A stretch of DNA of 53,155 bases from Streptomyces sp. 378 (GTDB taxonomy: Bacteria; Actinomycetota; Actinomycetes; Streptomycetales; Streptomycetaceae). A program made the translations under genes and the position numbers. A model generated the notes under the pieces. It had not been told where the DNA came from. It saw only the letters and a program-made list of their open reading frames with translations, and made no database searches. The stretch lies in contig NZ_JASKMS010000042.1 in NCBI RefSeq assembly GCF_030124145.1, positions 1-53,155 on the forward strand, read 5' to 3'. The stretch's first letter is position 1, and each line of letters begins with the position of its first letter. This document shows, one piece after another, positions 16,647 to 24,022 of the stretch.

Positions 16647-17041
16647 AGCGCACGCTCGTAACTCGCCCAGGCGATGTGCGACTCGTGCAGTGTGACCGTG
16701 AGGCCCGCGATGCCCTTGGCTCCCTCGCCCAGCGCCCCCTTGTGGATGCGCTCGGCGAGCCGGTCGGCGATGACCTTGGCGAGGAACTCCGTGGAGGTGT
16801 TGACTCCGGCGAAGTCGGGCTCGTTGTCGAGGTTGCGGTAGTTCAGTTCGCTGACGACCGCGCCGAGTTCCTGGGTGGCCAGCCCGATGTCGACGACGAT
16901 GTTGTCCTCGTCCAGCTGTTCGCGCCGGAACGTGGCGTCCACGAGGAACGTGGCGCCGTGGAGGCGCTGGGCCGGTCCGAAGACGTCGCCACGGAAGCTG
17001 TGAGCGATCATGATGTGATCGCGGACGGTGATGCTGAACAA
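16643..17041 (-). CDS. Divergent 6-pyruvoyl-tetrahydropterin synthase / QueD homologue
   Basis: A 132-residue T-fold protein clearly related to PTPS/QueD: H14 in IAHSF, H28 in RLHGATF, NTSTEFLAKVIADRL, and E120 in VTLHESHIAW for anchoring a pterin-like base. Three features of active members are missing: the third zinc His of HGH is Ala30; no Cys precedes this motif; and the catalytic Asp-His of the LDH motif is Asn67-Tyr68 (ELNYRNLD). So the normal reactions on dihydroneopterin triphosphate are unlikely; a changed reaction or a binding role is plausible. The TTG start at 17041 has GGAGGG 7 bases upstream. It is the first gene of a four-gene overlapping series; 159 bp separate it from the dehydrogenase gene. 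Confidence 0.87.
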   Translation of the reverse strand: MFSITVRDHIMIAHSFRGDVFGPAQRLHGATFLVDATFRREQLDEDNIVVDIGLATQELGAVVSELNYRNLDNEPDFAGVNTSTEFLAKVIADRLAERIHKGALGEGAKGIAGLTVTLHESHIAWASYERAL

Positions 17042-17200
17042 CGGACGACCCTCCAGGTGCGGCGCGTCTGCTCCCCGCTCTCGGGTGCCGGGGATGCCGA
17101 GTAGTACGGCTCCTTGCCTTCCCTTGTTCAGCCTTCGGTACGTCTTTTCTCAGGTCAGGCGCTCTTGTCGTGGCGAAGTCGTACCGGATGGAACGAATCG

Positions 17201-18193
17201 TCAGCCGATGCGTCCATCGTTCTCGTCGTATCGGACCCGGTGGCACAGCGCGGGGACCTCGCCGGAGACCAGTCGGGGCAGCACCTCGGGCAGGTCCTCG
17301 AAGGCGGATTCACCGGTGATGAGGGCGTCGAGCGCGGGATCGGCGAGCAGGTCCAGGGCGACGGCGAGCCGGTCGGCGTAGGTGCGGTTCGCGCGGGCCG
17401 GGGAGACGGTGCCGACCTGGCTGCTGCGGATGACCAGCCGCCGCGAGTGGAAGGCCTCGCCGAGCGGGAGAGCGATCCGCCGGTCGCCGTACCAGCTGAG
17501 TTCGAGGACGGTCCCCTCGGCGGTGAGCAGCTCGAGCGACCTGGCGAGGCCCTGTTCCGTGGCACTGGCGTGCACGACCAGGTCGCGGTCCCCGTCGGCG
17601 TCCTGCGGGGTGGCGAAGCCGACGCCGAGCGCCTCGGCGATCTTCGCCCGGGACGGGTCGGCGTCGACCAGCTGGACGCGGACGCCGGGGAACCGGGCGA
17701 GCAGGGCGGCCACCGAGCAGCCGACCATGCCACCGCCGACCACGGCGATCCGGTCGCCGACCAGGGGCGCGGCGTCCCACAGGGCGTTCACGGCGGTCTC
17801 CACGGTCCCGGCGAGCACGGCCCGTTCGGCGGGGACGGTGTCCGGCACGGGGGTGACCGCGGTGGCCGGCACGACGTAGCGCGTCTGGTGCGGGTAGAGG
17901 CAGAACACCGTACGGCCGGTGAGCTCCTCGGGCCCCTGCTCCACTACGCCGACGTTGAGGTAGCCGTACTTCACCGGGCCCGGGAAGTCGCCCTCCTGGA
18001 ACGGTGCGCGCATGGCCGTGTGCTGGCTGACGGGCACGCCGCCGCGGAAGACGAGCGTCTCGGTGCCGCGGCTCACGCCGGAGAACAGCGTGCGGACCAG
18101 CACCTCGTCCTCGCCGGGCGCGGGCAGGGTGACGTCCCGGATCGAGGCTCGCCCAGGCGAGTCGATCCAGAACGCGCGTCCGGTGTGCTTCAT
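17201..18193 (-). CDS. Medium-chain dehydrogenase/reductase, BchC-like
   Basis: A 330-residue MDR-family oxidoreductase. The N-terminal GroES-like half has RTLFSGVSRGTETLVFRG, where Ser/Arg replace the catalytic zinc Cys of alcohol dehydrogenases, so it is probably zinc-independent, as in BchC-like members. The Rossmann motif is VVGGGMVGCSVAALL with the acidic VDADPSR, suggesting NAD use. ATG 18193 has GGAGGA 7 bases upstream, an excellent ribosome site; the longer open frame upstream is spurious. It lies upstream of the PTPS-like gene on the same strand and is divergent from the phosphatidyltransferase gene with a 108-bp shared region. A hydroxyl or carbonyl of a pathway intermediate is the likely substrate type. 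Confidence 0.85.
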   Translation of the reverse strand: MKHTGRAFWIDSPGRASIRDVTLPAPGEDEVLVRTLFSGVSRGTETLVFRGGVPVSQHTAMRAPFQEGDFPGPVKYGYLNVGVVEQGPEELTGRTVFCLYPHQTRYVVPATAVTPVPDTVPAERAVLAGTVETAVNALWDAAPLVGDRIAVVGGGMVGCSVAALLARFPGVRVQLVDADPSRAKIAEALGVGFATPQDADGDRDLVVHASATEQGLARSLELLTAEGTVLELSWYGDRRIALPLGEAFHSRRLVIRSSQVGTVSPARANRTYADRLAVALDLLADPALDALITGESAFEDLPEVLPRLVSGEVPALCHRVRYDENDGRIG

Positions 18194-18301
18194 CGAAGTC
18201 CTCCTGAACGATCGGGAAGCTGCTTGCGTACCGAGGGGTGCACAGGCCGCGCACAACGTAGCGGCGTTGATCGACTCTGTCACACGGCCGGAGGACGTTC
18301 G

Positions 18302-19063
18302 GTGGCCCTGAACAACACTTACGACGCGAGGCTCGTACAGCAGGAGACCGCCCTGGGGGCGGGCGTGCAGGTCCTGCTGCTGGTCCTGATCGGCACGGCG
18401 ATCGGGATGGGGCCGGCGGGCTGGCTGACGGGCCTCGCGTTCGCGATCGCCACCTGGGCGGTTCTCTCGCGGGCCCTGCACCGCTCGCGGCTGCGCTCGT
18501 TCGGCGCGGCCAACCGGGTCACCCTCGGCCGGGCCACCCTCGTCGGCGGGGTCACCGCCCTGGTCGCCGACTCCTTCCAGAGCTCGCCGCCCGTGTCGCT
18601 GTTCGTCGGCCTGACGGCGGTGGCGCTGATCCTCGACGGCGTGGACGGCAAGGTCGCCCGCCGCACCGGCACTTCGACCCCGCTGGGCGCGCGTTTCGAC
18701 ATGGAGGTCGACGCGTTCCTGATCCTGGTGTTGAGCGTGTACGTGTCCACGCAACTGGGCCCGTGGGTGCTGCTGATCGGCGGTATGCGCTACGTCTTCG
18801 TCGCCGCGGCCAAGGTGCGGCCCTGGCTGACCGCCGCCCTCCCGCCGAGCACCGCCCGCAAGACCGTCGCCGCGCTCCAGGGTGTGCTCCTGCTGCTGGC
18901 GGGCGCCGATCTGCTGCCCCACGCGGCCAACTTCGGCGTCGCGGCCCTGGCCCTGGGCCTGCTGCTCTGGTCGTTCGGGCGGGATGTGCTGTGGCTGTAC
19001 CGGACCTCGCGCATCCAGGAGCCGGTGGCGCCGCGGCAGGTGCGGGAACTGGTCGCCGGCTGA
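18302..19063 (+). CDS. CDP-alcohol phosphatidyltransferase family protein
   Basis: A 253-residue integral membrane enzyme with five to six helices. The complete family signature D-G-x2-A-R-x8-G-x3-D-x3-D is present, from Asp115 (DGKVAR) through Gly129 to Asp133 and Asp137. It should displace CMP from a CDP-activated lipid or alcohol onto a hydroxyl acceptor in the membrane. The GTG at 18302 has GGAGGA 6 bases upstream. It is divergent from the BchC-like gene and convergent with the HxlR gene. Together with the flippase-like protein and glycosyltransferase it points to a lipid-linked product; an unrelated phosphatidylinositol- or cardiolipin-type role remains possible. Confidence 0.88.
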   Translation: MALNNTYDARLVQQETALGAGVQVLLLVLIGTAIGMGPAGWLTGLAFAIATWAVLSRALHRSRLRSFGAANRVTLGRATLVGGVTALVADSFQSSPPVSLFVGLTAVALILDGVDGKVARRTGTSTPLGARFDMEVDAFLILVLSVYVSTQLGPWVLLIGGMRYVFVAAAKVRPWLTAALPPSTARKTVAALQGVLLLLAGADLLPHAANFGVAALALGLLLWSFGRDVLWLYRTSRIQEPVAPRQVRELVAG

Positions 19064-19084
19064 CGGCAAGCGCGGCGGGGGCGG

Positions 19085-19465
19085 TCAGTCGTCGAACCGC
19101 CCGCGCGCCGCCTCGATGTGGCCGAGGTACTGGTGGGTCCAGCCGCAGATCGCGTCGACCGTGGCGCGCAGGGCCCGGCCCGGCTCGGTCAGGGTGTACT
19201 CGACCCTGGGCGGCACGGTGGGGTACACCGTCCGGTCGACCAGACCGTTGCGCTCCAGCATCCGCAGGTTCTGGGTCAGCATCTTGTGGCTGACGCCCTC
19301 GACCTCGTCCCGTACTTCACTGAAGCGCAGGGTGCGTTCTCCGAGGGCCTCGATGATCAGAAGCGCCCATCTGTTGGCCACGTCGGAGAAGATCTCCCGC
19401 GCCAGGGAGTCCGCCCGCCGCAGGTCCGCGTTCTCGGGCAGGTCCCTCAACTGCTTGGTCACCAT
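19085..19465 (-). CDS. HxlR family transcriptional regulator
   Basis: A 126-residue winged-helix regulator. The HxlR/YodB pattern is clear: FSDVANRWALLIIEAL, LRFSEVRDEVEGVSHKMLTQNLRMLERNGLV, and the wing PPRVEYTLTEPGRAL. Such proteins act as dimers that sense electrophiles, redox state or small metabolites; no Cys is seen in the DNA-binding domain, so thiol sensing is unlikely. It is divergent from a RidA-family gene, with a short palindrome in the shared promoter region. Confidence 0.92.
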   Translation of the reverse strand: MVTKQLRDLPENADLRRADSLAREIFSDVANRWALLIIEALGERTLRFSEVRDEVEGVSHKMLTQNLRMLERNGLVDRTVYPTVPPRVEYTLTEPGRALRATVDAICGWTHQYLGHIEAARGRFDD

Positions 19466-19521
19466 CTGGTTCCCCCGTTACCGAAAAGTGCGTTCTTCCA
19501 GGTCGGCGGTCACTCTCCTAC

Positions 19522-19536
19522 GGTTTCCCAGTAACC
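19522..19536. promoter_or_regulatory. Short palindrome in the HxlR/RidA divergent region
   Basis: GGTT-N7-AACC inverted repeat (19522-19536) with a related GTTACCG element about 50 bases to the left. It lies in the 112-bp region between the two divergent genes, where an HxlR operator is expected. The arms are only 4 bp, so the call is weak. Confidence 0.4.
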
Positions 19537-19577
19537 GCAAGAGAGCGCGGTTCGCGCTCGACGGAAGGACACCGACT

Positions 19578-19979
19578 GTGACCACCACCGACGTCTACGA
19601 CCACGGCATCCCGGCCGAGAGCCACTTCGGCTACGCGCAGGCGATCAGGTCCGGCGGTCTGATCCATGTCTCCGGGCAGCTCGCGTTCGACGAGGCGGGC
19701 GGCTTCCGCCCCGAGGACGACGTCACCGCCCAGCTGGAGCGGACCCACATCAACCTCGACAGGGTCCTGGCCCACTACGGCGTGACGCGCAACCAGATCG
19801 TGTCCCAGACGCTGTACGCGGTGGACCTGGTGCGGAACGCCGAGGTCGTGGCGAAGGCCAATCGGGCGTACTTCGGCGCCCACCGCCCGGTCAGCACGGC
19901 CCTGGGCGTCACCGAACTGACCTTTCCCGGGCAGCTCGTCGAGATCAGTTGCGTGATCGACACGCGGTTGCCCGCCTGA
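19578..19979 (+). CDS. RidA (YjgF/YER057c/UK114) family protein lacking the catalytic Arg
   Basis: A 133-residue RidA-fold protein: IHVSGQLAFDE, LERTHINLDRVLAHYGV, VVSQTLYAVDL-like segment, and the C-terminal LVEISCVIDTRLPA. Canonical RidA removes reactive imines and enamines using an Arg in the motif corresponding here to HRPVSTALGV; that Arg position is Ser106, so imine deaminase activity is doubtful and the protein fits one of the Rid subfamilies 1-7. The GTG at 19578 is preferred since the sequence upstream is antisense to the HxlR gene. It is probably controlled by the divergent HxlR regulator. Confidence 0.88.
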   Translation: MTTTDVYDHGIPAESHFGYAQAIRSGGLIHVSGQLAFDEAGGFRPEDDVTAQLERTHINLDRVLAHYGVTRNQIVSQTLYAVDLVRNAEVVAKANRAYFGAHRPVSTALGVTELTFPGQLVEISCVIDTRLPA

Positions 19980-19988
19980 ACGGGCCGG

Positions 19989-20680
19989 TCAGCGACGCGT
20001 TCCGGTGCCGACCAGGGTCCGCTCGTACGGGTCGAGCAGCACGCCCCGCACCTTGGTCGAGACGCGGCGATGATCCACTGGTGGGCCGGTGGCACGACCG
20101 CGTCCGTGCCGAGGATCGCCGCCTCGGCGGCCATGGCGGCGTCCTGCCGCTCTCCGGTGCCGTCGGTCCCGTCGGCTTCGGCGACGGCCCGGTCGGCCTT
20201 CTCGTCGCACAACCGGGCCAGGTTGTAGCCGCCGTCGCAGGTGTAGTCGCTGCCGAGGACTCCGACGGGGTCGCCGGTGTCCAGGAGGCTGTTGCGGGCG
20301 CCGATGAACGCGTCGAACTCTCGGCAAGCGCGTCGCTCTCCAGCCGTGAGTACTCGCGCACTTCCAGCTTCACCGTGAACCCGGCCTTCTGCGACTGCCG
20401 TTGCACGACCTGGGCGACCTCGGGAAGCTCGGGCCGGTTGTCGTAGGTGGCCAGGGTGATCGATGCGCCGTCGGGCCGGGCGGGCTCGGCGCGACCGGCC
20501 GGCTTCACCCGCTTGCCCTCGGCCCAGGGGACGGCGGGTCCGAAGAGGCCGGCGCCCGGGTCGGCGTACCCCTCGAAGACGCCCTTGACCAGGGCGGAGG
20601 GCGCGATCGCCGCGCGGGCGGCGGCGCGCAACTCCGGGTCCTTGAAGGGCCCGGACTCCGTTGCGGAGCAAGAGATTTGA
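19989..20680 (-). pseudogene. Remnant of a peptide/nickel-type ABC solute-binding protein (SBP family 5)
   Basis: Decayed C-terminal half of a family 5 substrate-binding protein. Homology-like sequence is spread over three frames: SGPFKDPELRAAARAAIAPS through GFTVKLEVREYSRLESDALA; then EFDAFIGARNSLLDTGDPVG and CDGGYNLARLCDEKADRAV through VVPPAHQWII; then KVRGVLLDPYERTLVGTGTRR ending at 19989. At least two frameshifts separate them. The N-terminal half with signal peptide and lipobox is missing, the sequence breaking off near 20680. No permease or ATPase genes remain next to it. Divergent from the ATPase gene at 20746. Confidence 0.82.
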
Positions 20681-20714
20681 CACGGGTGCGGACCACTCCT
20701 TAAACCTATCCACA

Positions 20715-20729
20715 TGACATCCATTTTCA
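20715..20729. promoter_or_regulatory. Zur-like inverted repeat upstream of the ATPase gene
   Basis: TGACATC-C-ATTTTCA (20715-20729) fits a 7-1-7 layout and shares TGA..A and ATTTTCA with the Streptomyces Zur-box consensus as I know it (TGAAAATGATTTTCA). It is AT-rich within GC-rich DNA and 16 bases before the GTG start, a repressor-like position. The left arm is a weak match. Confidence 0.4.
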
Positions 20730-20745
20730 AAAAGGTGGGGCGGTC

Positions 20746-21705
20746 GTGAGGGTCGCGTTCGTCGGCAAGGGCGGCAGCGGCAAGACCACGCTGTCCGCGC
20801 TCTTCTCCCGCCACCTGGCGCGCTCCGGCGCTCCGGTCCTCGCCATCGACGGCGACATCAACCAGCACCTGGCCGAGGCGCTCGGCGGCGCGGAGGAGTT
20901 CGCCCCTCCCCTGGGCGCACACGTGCACGAGATCAAGACCTTCCTGCGAGGCGACAACCCCCGCATCCTCTCCCCCGAGGCGATGATCAAGACGACCCCG
21001 CCGGGCCGCGGGTCCCGTCTGCTCCGCCCGCTCGGCGACGACGAACTGCACACGCGGCACGTCGGCCGGGCGGGTGGCGTCCCCCTCATGGTGACGGGCG
21101 AGTTCGACGAGTCGGACCTGGGCGTGGCCTGCTACCACTCCAAGCTGGGCGCGGTGGAGCTGTACCTCGGCCACCTGCTGGACGGCCCCGGCGAGTACGT
21201 CGTGGTCGACATGACGGCGGGCGCGGACGCCTTCGCGTCGGGCCTGTTCACCCGGTTCGACATGACGTTCCTGGTGGCGGAACCCACCCGTAAGGGCGTC
21301 TCGGTGTACCGCCAGTACCGCGACCACGCGGAACAGTTCGGCATCCGCATCGCGGTCGTCGGCAACAAGGTCACCGGCGAGGACGACCTGCTCTTCCTCA
21401 AGGAACAGGTGGGCGACGACCTCCTGACCCACCTGGTGCAGTCCCCCTGGGTTCGCGCGGCCGAGCAGGGCCGCGCGGAGCCCGGCCCGGACGCACTGGC
21501 GTCGCTGGAGCCGCACAACCGCCACGCCCTCACGGTCCTGCGCGAGGCGGTCGATGCCGAGGTCCGCGACTGGAACCGGCTCCACCGTCACGCGGTCGAG
21601 TTCCACCTGCGCAACGTCCGGTCCTGGGCGGACGCGCGTACAGGCGGGGACCTGGCAGCCCAGGTGGACCCGGACTATGTCCCGGGCAGCGGGGCGGAGG
21701 TCTGA
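20746..21705 (+). CDS. ParA/CooC/ArsA-type P-loop ATPase
   Basis: A 319-residue SIMIBI-class ATPase. The deviant Walker A KGGSGKTTL is at residues 8-16, the switch region is in AIDGDINQHLAEALGG (Asp as in CooC), and VVVDMTAGADAF forms the Walker B-like strand. The length and DxDxN pattern resemble CooC-type nickel-insertion ATPases rather than plasmid ParA. The GTG start has an AAGGTGGGG ribosome site. A Zur-like box sits just upstream, so a role in metal handling or trafficking is conceivable but unproven. The 3' end overlaps the convergent hydrolase gene by 31 bp. Confidence 0.82.
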   Translation: MRVAFVGKGGSGKTTLSALFSRHLARSGAPVLAIDGDINQHLAEALGGAEEFAPPLGAHVHEIKTFLRGDNPRILSPEAMIKTTPPGRGSRLLRPLGDDELHTRHVGRAGGVPLMVTGEFDESDLGVACYHSKLGAVELYLGHLLDGPGEYVVVDMTAGADAFASGLFTRFDMTFLVAEPTRKGVSVYRQYRDHAEQFGIRIAVVGNKVTGEDDLLFLKEQVGDDLLTHLVQSPWVRAAEQGRAEPGPDALASLEPHNRHALTVLREAVDAEVRDWNRLHRHAVEFHLRNVRSWADARTGGDLAAQVDPDYVPGSGAEV

Positions 21706-22541
21706 TCCAAGAAGGCCGCCAGAGCCGTCACGAACGCACCCGAGCCGTCCCGCCACGGAAAGTGCCCCGCTTCGCTCTGCACGATGAGCTCGGCGTGCGG
21801 AAACAGGCCGGCGTACTCCTTCATCACGCGCACGGGCGCGGCGATGTCGTACTCCCCCGCGAGGACGAGCACCGGTGAGGGCAACTCCGCGAGAGCGGCA
21901 CGCGTGGCGCCGGGGTCGAAGGCGCCCTCGGAGGCGTACAGGGCCGCCGCCTCGTCGTTGCGCTGCTGCTGCTCCGCAGCGCGGAACCGGCGCGCCTCGT
22001 CGTCCCACCGGCCGAACCAGAAGGGGGCGACGGCATCCCAGTCGGCGGGCTTCGCCCGGCCCGACGTGATCGCTTCCAGGGAAGCGTGCGCCGGGGCGAA
22101 CCACGGTTCGTCGCGGCGCAGTCGGGCCGTCTCCAGCCGGTCCTCGGCGGTGACGACGAGGCCGACGGCGAAGACGCTGGGTGTGACGACCGCGAGCCGG
22201 CCCACGCGCTCCGGATGCCGGGCCGCGTACAGCACGGCCAGGTTCGCCCCTGCGGAGTGCCCGAGCAGATCGATCCGCTCCAGGCCCAACTCCGCACGCA
22301 GCGCCTCGACATCGCCGACCTGCCGGTCACAGCGGTACGACGCCGGGTCCCGCGGCACCGTGGAGTGGCCCGTGCCCCGGAGGTCCAGCCGGATCAGGGT
22401 GCGGCGGGCCGTCAGGCCGCCGAGGTCCCCCAGGTACACGGAGTCCTGCATGGGGCCACCCGGGAGGCAGACCAGAGGCGGTCCGTCTCCCGTCACGTGG
22501 TAGGCCAGGCGGGTGCCGTCGGGTGCGGTGAAGGCGGGCAT
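21675..22541 (-). CDS. Alpha/beta hydrolase, proline iminopeptidase-like
   Basis: A 288-residue alpha/beta hydrolase. The oxyanion region is CLPGGPMQDS, the nucleophile elbow is LLGHSAGANLAV (Ser near residue 102), the acid is Asp in AGEYDIAAPV, and the catalytic His is in EAGHFPWRDG. LPGGP with this spacing is typical of proline iminopeptidase-like and related peptidases or esterases. ATG 22541 is selected because the upstream open frame runs antisense to the next gene and lacks homology. Cytosolic; the substrate is not predictable. It is followed convergently by the ATPase gene. Confidence 0.86.
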   Translation of the reverse strand: MPAFTAPDGTRLAYHVTGDGPPLVCLPGGPMQDSVYLGDLGGLTARRTLIRLDLRGTGHSTVPRDPASYRCDRQVGDVEALRAELGLERIDLLGHSAGANLAVLYAARHPERVGRLAVVTPSVFAVGLVVTAEDRLETARLRRDEPWFAPAHASLEAITSGRAKPADWDAVAPFWFGRWDDEARRFRAAEQQQRNDEAAALYASEGAFDPGATRAALAELPSPVLVLAGEYDIAAPVRVMKEYAGLFPHAELIVQSEAGHFPWRDGSGAFVTALAAFLDQTSAPLPGT

Positions 22542-22624
22542 GGGCGCGACCTTGTCAGGAGATGGCGTACTGGACAACGGGATTTCCGCGGAAGACGTCA
22601 GTCCCCGCCCACCAAGGCGTTCCA

Positions 22625-23167
22625 CTACTCGATCCCCGTGGCATCGAGCAGCCGGACCACGTCCTTGCGCCCGTATCCGAGCAACCGGGCGCGGTCGGCG
22701 GCCATCAGCACGACATGCGCGACGATCTTCGCGGCATATCCGTCCTTGCCGTCCGCGTCGAACCATTCCTGGGGCTTCTCGACGCCCAGGCTGTTCATCA
22801 CCAGCCCGTGCTCTCGGCGGATCTCCGCGACGGTACCGGCGACCGCGTCCAGGAGCGTCTTCCCCGGCCGTTCGCACTCCAGGGCGAAGCACCCCCAGTC
22901 GACCGACGTGCACCCCTCGGGCGGACGTGCCCGCAGCCCCGCATACCTCTCGTCCTCGAAGCCGGAGGCCCGGAACTCGTCGTGCACCAAGGAGAACCTG
23001 TGAAACCCGGGCGGCACCGGGGGCGGTGGAGGCGTGTACTCCCACCCGGCGTCCTCGTACAACTGCCGCTTCACCTCTTCTTCGTCGGCAAGCGTCACGG
23101 TGAAGCCGTTGGCCTCGTTGCGCCCGGTCGTCGTGCCGTCGGGGTTGCGGTGGAAGTGCAGGCCCAT
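22625..23167 (-). CDS. Hypothetical protein
   Basis: A 180-residue soluble protein that I do not recognise. It begins MGLHFHRNPDGTTTG, has a Pro-rich linker (PPPPPVPPG) near residue 50, then a mixed alpha/beta region (SLVHDEFRASGFEDERY, DWGCFALECERPGKTLLDAV, EEWF-like and AAKIVAHVVLMAADRARLLG). No signal peptide or membrane helix is seen. Codon use has the strong third-position G/C typical of a real gene. It lies 83 bp upstream of the hydrolase on the same strand and could be co-transcribed with it. Confidence 0.7.
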   Translation of the reverse strand: MGLHFHRNPDGTTTGRNEANGFTVTLADEEEVKRQLYEDAGWEYTPPPPPVPPGFHRFSLVHDEFRASGFEDERYAGLRARPPEGCTSVDWGCFALECERPGKTLLDAVAGTVAEIRREHGLVMNSLGVEKPQEWFDADGKDGYAAKIVAHVVLMAADRARLLGYGRKDVVRLLDATGIE

Positions 23168-23324
23168 GGTGTGCTCCCGTCACCGTGCTGAGAATGGACG
23201 ACAAGTCCCGTCACCAGGTCGAACGGCCCGCAGGCAGGGCAGGTGCCCGCTCCCCGAAGCACCATCCGATCGCGTGAAAAGGGCCGCTGCGGGAACTTCC
23301 CGGCCCAGCCGGACGGACGGTTGC

Positions 23325-23330
23325 TACGCT
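23325..23330 (+). promoter_or_regulatory. -10 element of a leaderless promoter
   Basis: TACGCT ends 6 bases before the ATG of the HD-domain gene, and no ribosome-binding sequence is present, so transcription probably begins at the A of ATG. No convincing -35. Confidence 0.5.
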
Positions 23331-23336
23331 CGGCCG

Positions 23337-23960
23337 ATGAGGATTCCGGGCCCCGCAGAGATCCGGGCGCTGCACGAGAAGTACGCGCCCACCACCGAGG
23401 CGTTCACCCTCGTCCATACGCACTGTGAGATCGTCTGGGACATCGCCGAGCAGCTCCTGTCGGCACCCCACCTCTCGCACCTCGACGCCGAACTGGTCCG
23501 CGCCGGCTGTCTCCTCCACGACATCGGCGTCTACCGCCTCTACGGAGACGACGGACTGCTGGACCACCGGAACTACGTCCGGCACGGCCTGCTCGGCCAC
23601 GAGATCCTCGAAGCGGAGGGCTTCCCCGAGGCCCTCCGCCGCTTCTGCTCCCACCACACCGGAGTGGGACTCACGCGGCACGACATCGTGAGCCAGGGAC
23701 TGCCCCTGCCTCCCGCCGACTACGTGGCGGTGACCGAAGAGGAGAGGCTCGTGATGTACGCGGACAAGTTCCACACCAAGTCCCGGCCATCGGCGTACCT
23801 CTCCCCCGACGAGTACGCCGCCCACGTCCGCCGCTTCGGCGAGGACAAGGTGACCGCGTTCCAAGCGCTGCGCGCGGAGTTCGGCGACCCGGTGCTCGAA
23901 CGGCCGGTGCCGGGCTGCGGCATGGAAGCAGACGTGAGGACGGCCCACGCTCAGGCGTAG
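23337..23960 (+). CDS. HD-domain phosphohydrolase
   Basis: A 207-residue HD-superfamily metal-dependent phosphohydrolase. The ligands are visible as His in LVHTHCEIVWDIAEQLL, the HD pair in GCLLHDIGVYRLYG, His in RHGLLGHEILEAEGF and SHHTGVGLTRHDI, and a late Asp in VMYADKFHTKSRP. Such small proteins hydrolyse nucleotides or phosphorylated metabolites; the family is similar to the HDIG-related HD proteins found near nucleotide salvage genes. ATG 23337 is preceded at 6 bases by TACGCT and by no ribosome site, indicating a leaderless message. It is divergent from the hypothetical gene at 22625-23167. Confidence 0.85.
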   Translation: MRIPGPAEIRALHEKYAPTTEAFTLVHTHCEIVWDIAEQLLSAPHLSHLDAELVRAGCLLHDIGVYRLYGDDGLLDHRNYVRHGLLGHEILEAEGFPEALRRFCSHHTGVGLTRHDIVSQGLPLPPADYVAVTEEERLVMYADKFHTKSRPSAYLSPDEYAAHVRRFGEDKVTAFQALRAEFGDPVLERPVPGCGMEADVRTAHAQA

Positions 23961-24010
23961 AAGTCCGGTTCGAGCACGGCGAAGTGTCCGTCCCGTCACG
24001 TTGGTTGACC

Positions 24011-24016
24011 TACTGT
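24011..24016 (+). promoter_or_regulatory. -10 element of a leaderless promoter
   Basis: TACTGT ends 6 bases before ATG 24023, the same spacing as at 23325-23330. No ribosome-binding sequence precedes the ATG. Confidence 0.5.
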
Positions 24017-24022
24017 GACGGC

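Noticed and set aside
16647..17246. N-terminal extension of the glycosyltransferase to 17246
   Set aside because: It overlaps the PTPS-like gene in a different frame; the GTGA overlap at 16643-16646 gives a better start.
17114..18301. Extension of the CDP-alcohol phosphatidyltransferase upstream to 17114
   Set aside because: Antisense to the BchC-like gene; the GTG at 18302 has a strong ribosome site and starts the hydrophobic protein.
18194..18301. Promoter hexamers for the divergent BchC-like and phosphatidyltransferase genes
   Set aside because: TACGCA and TTGATC elements are visible but no pair has acceptable spacing, so no promoter is called.
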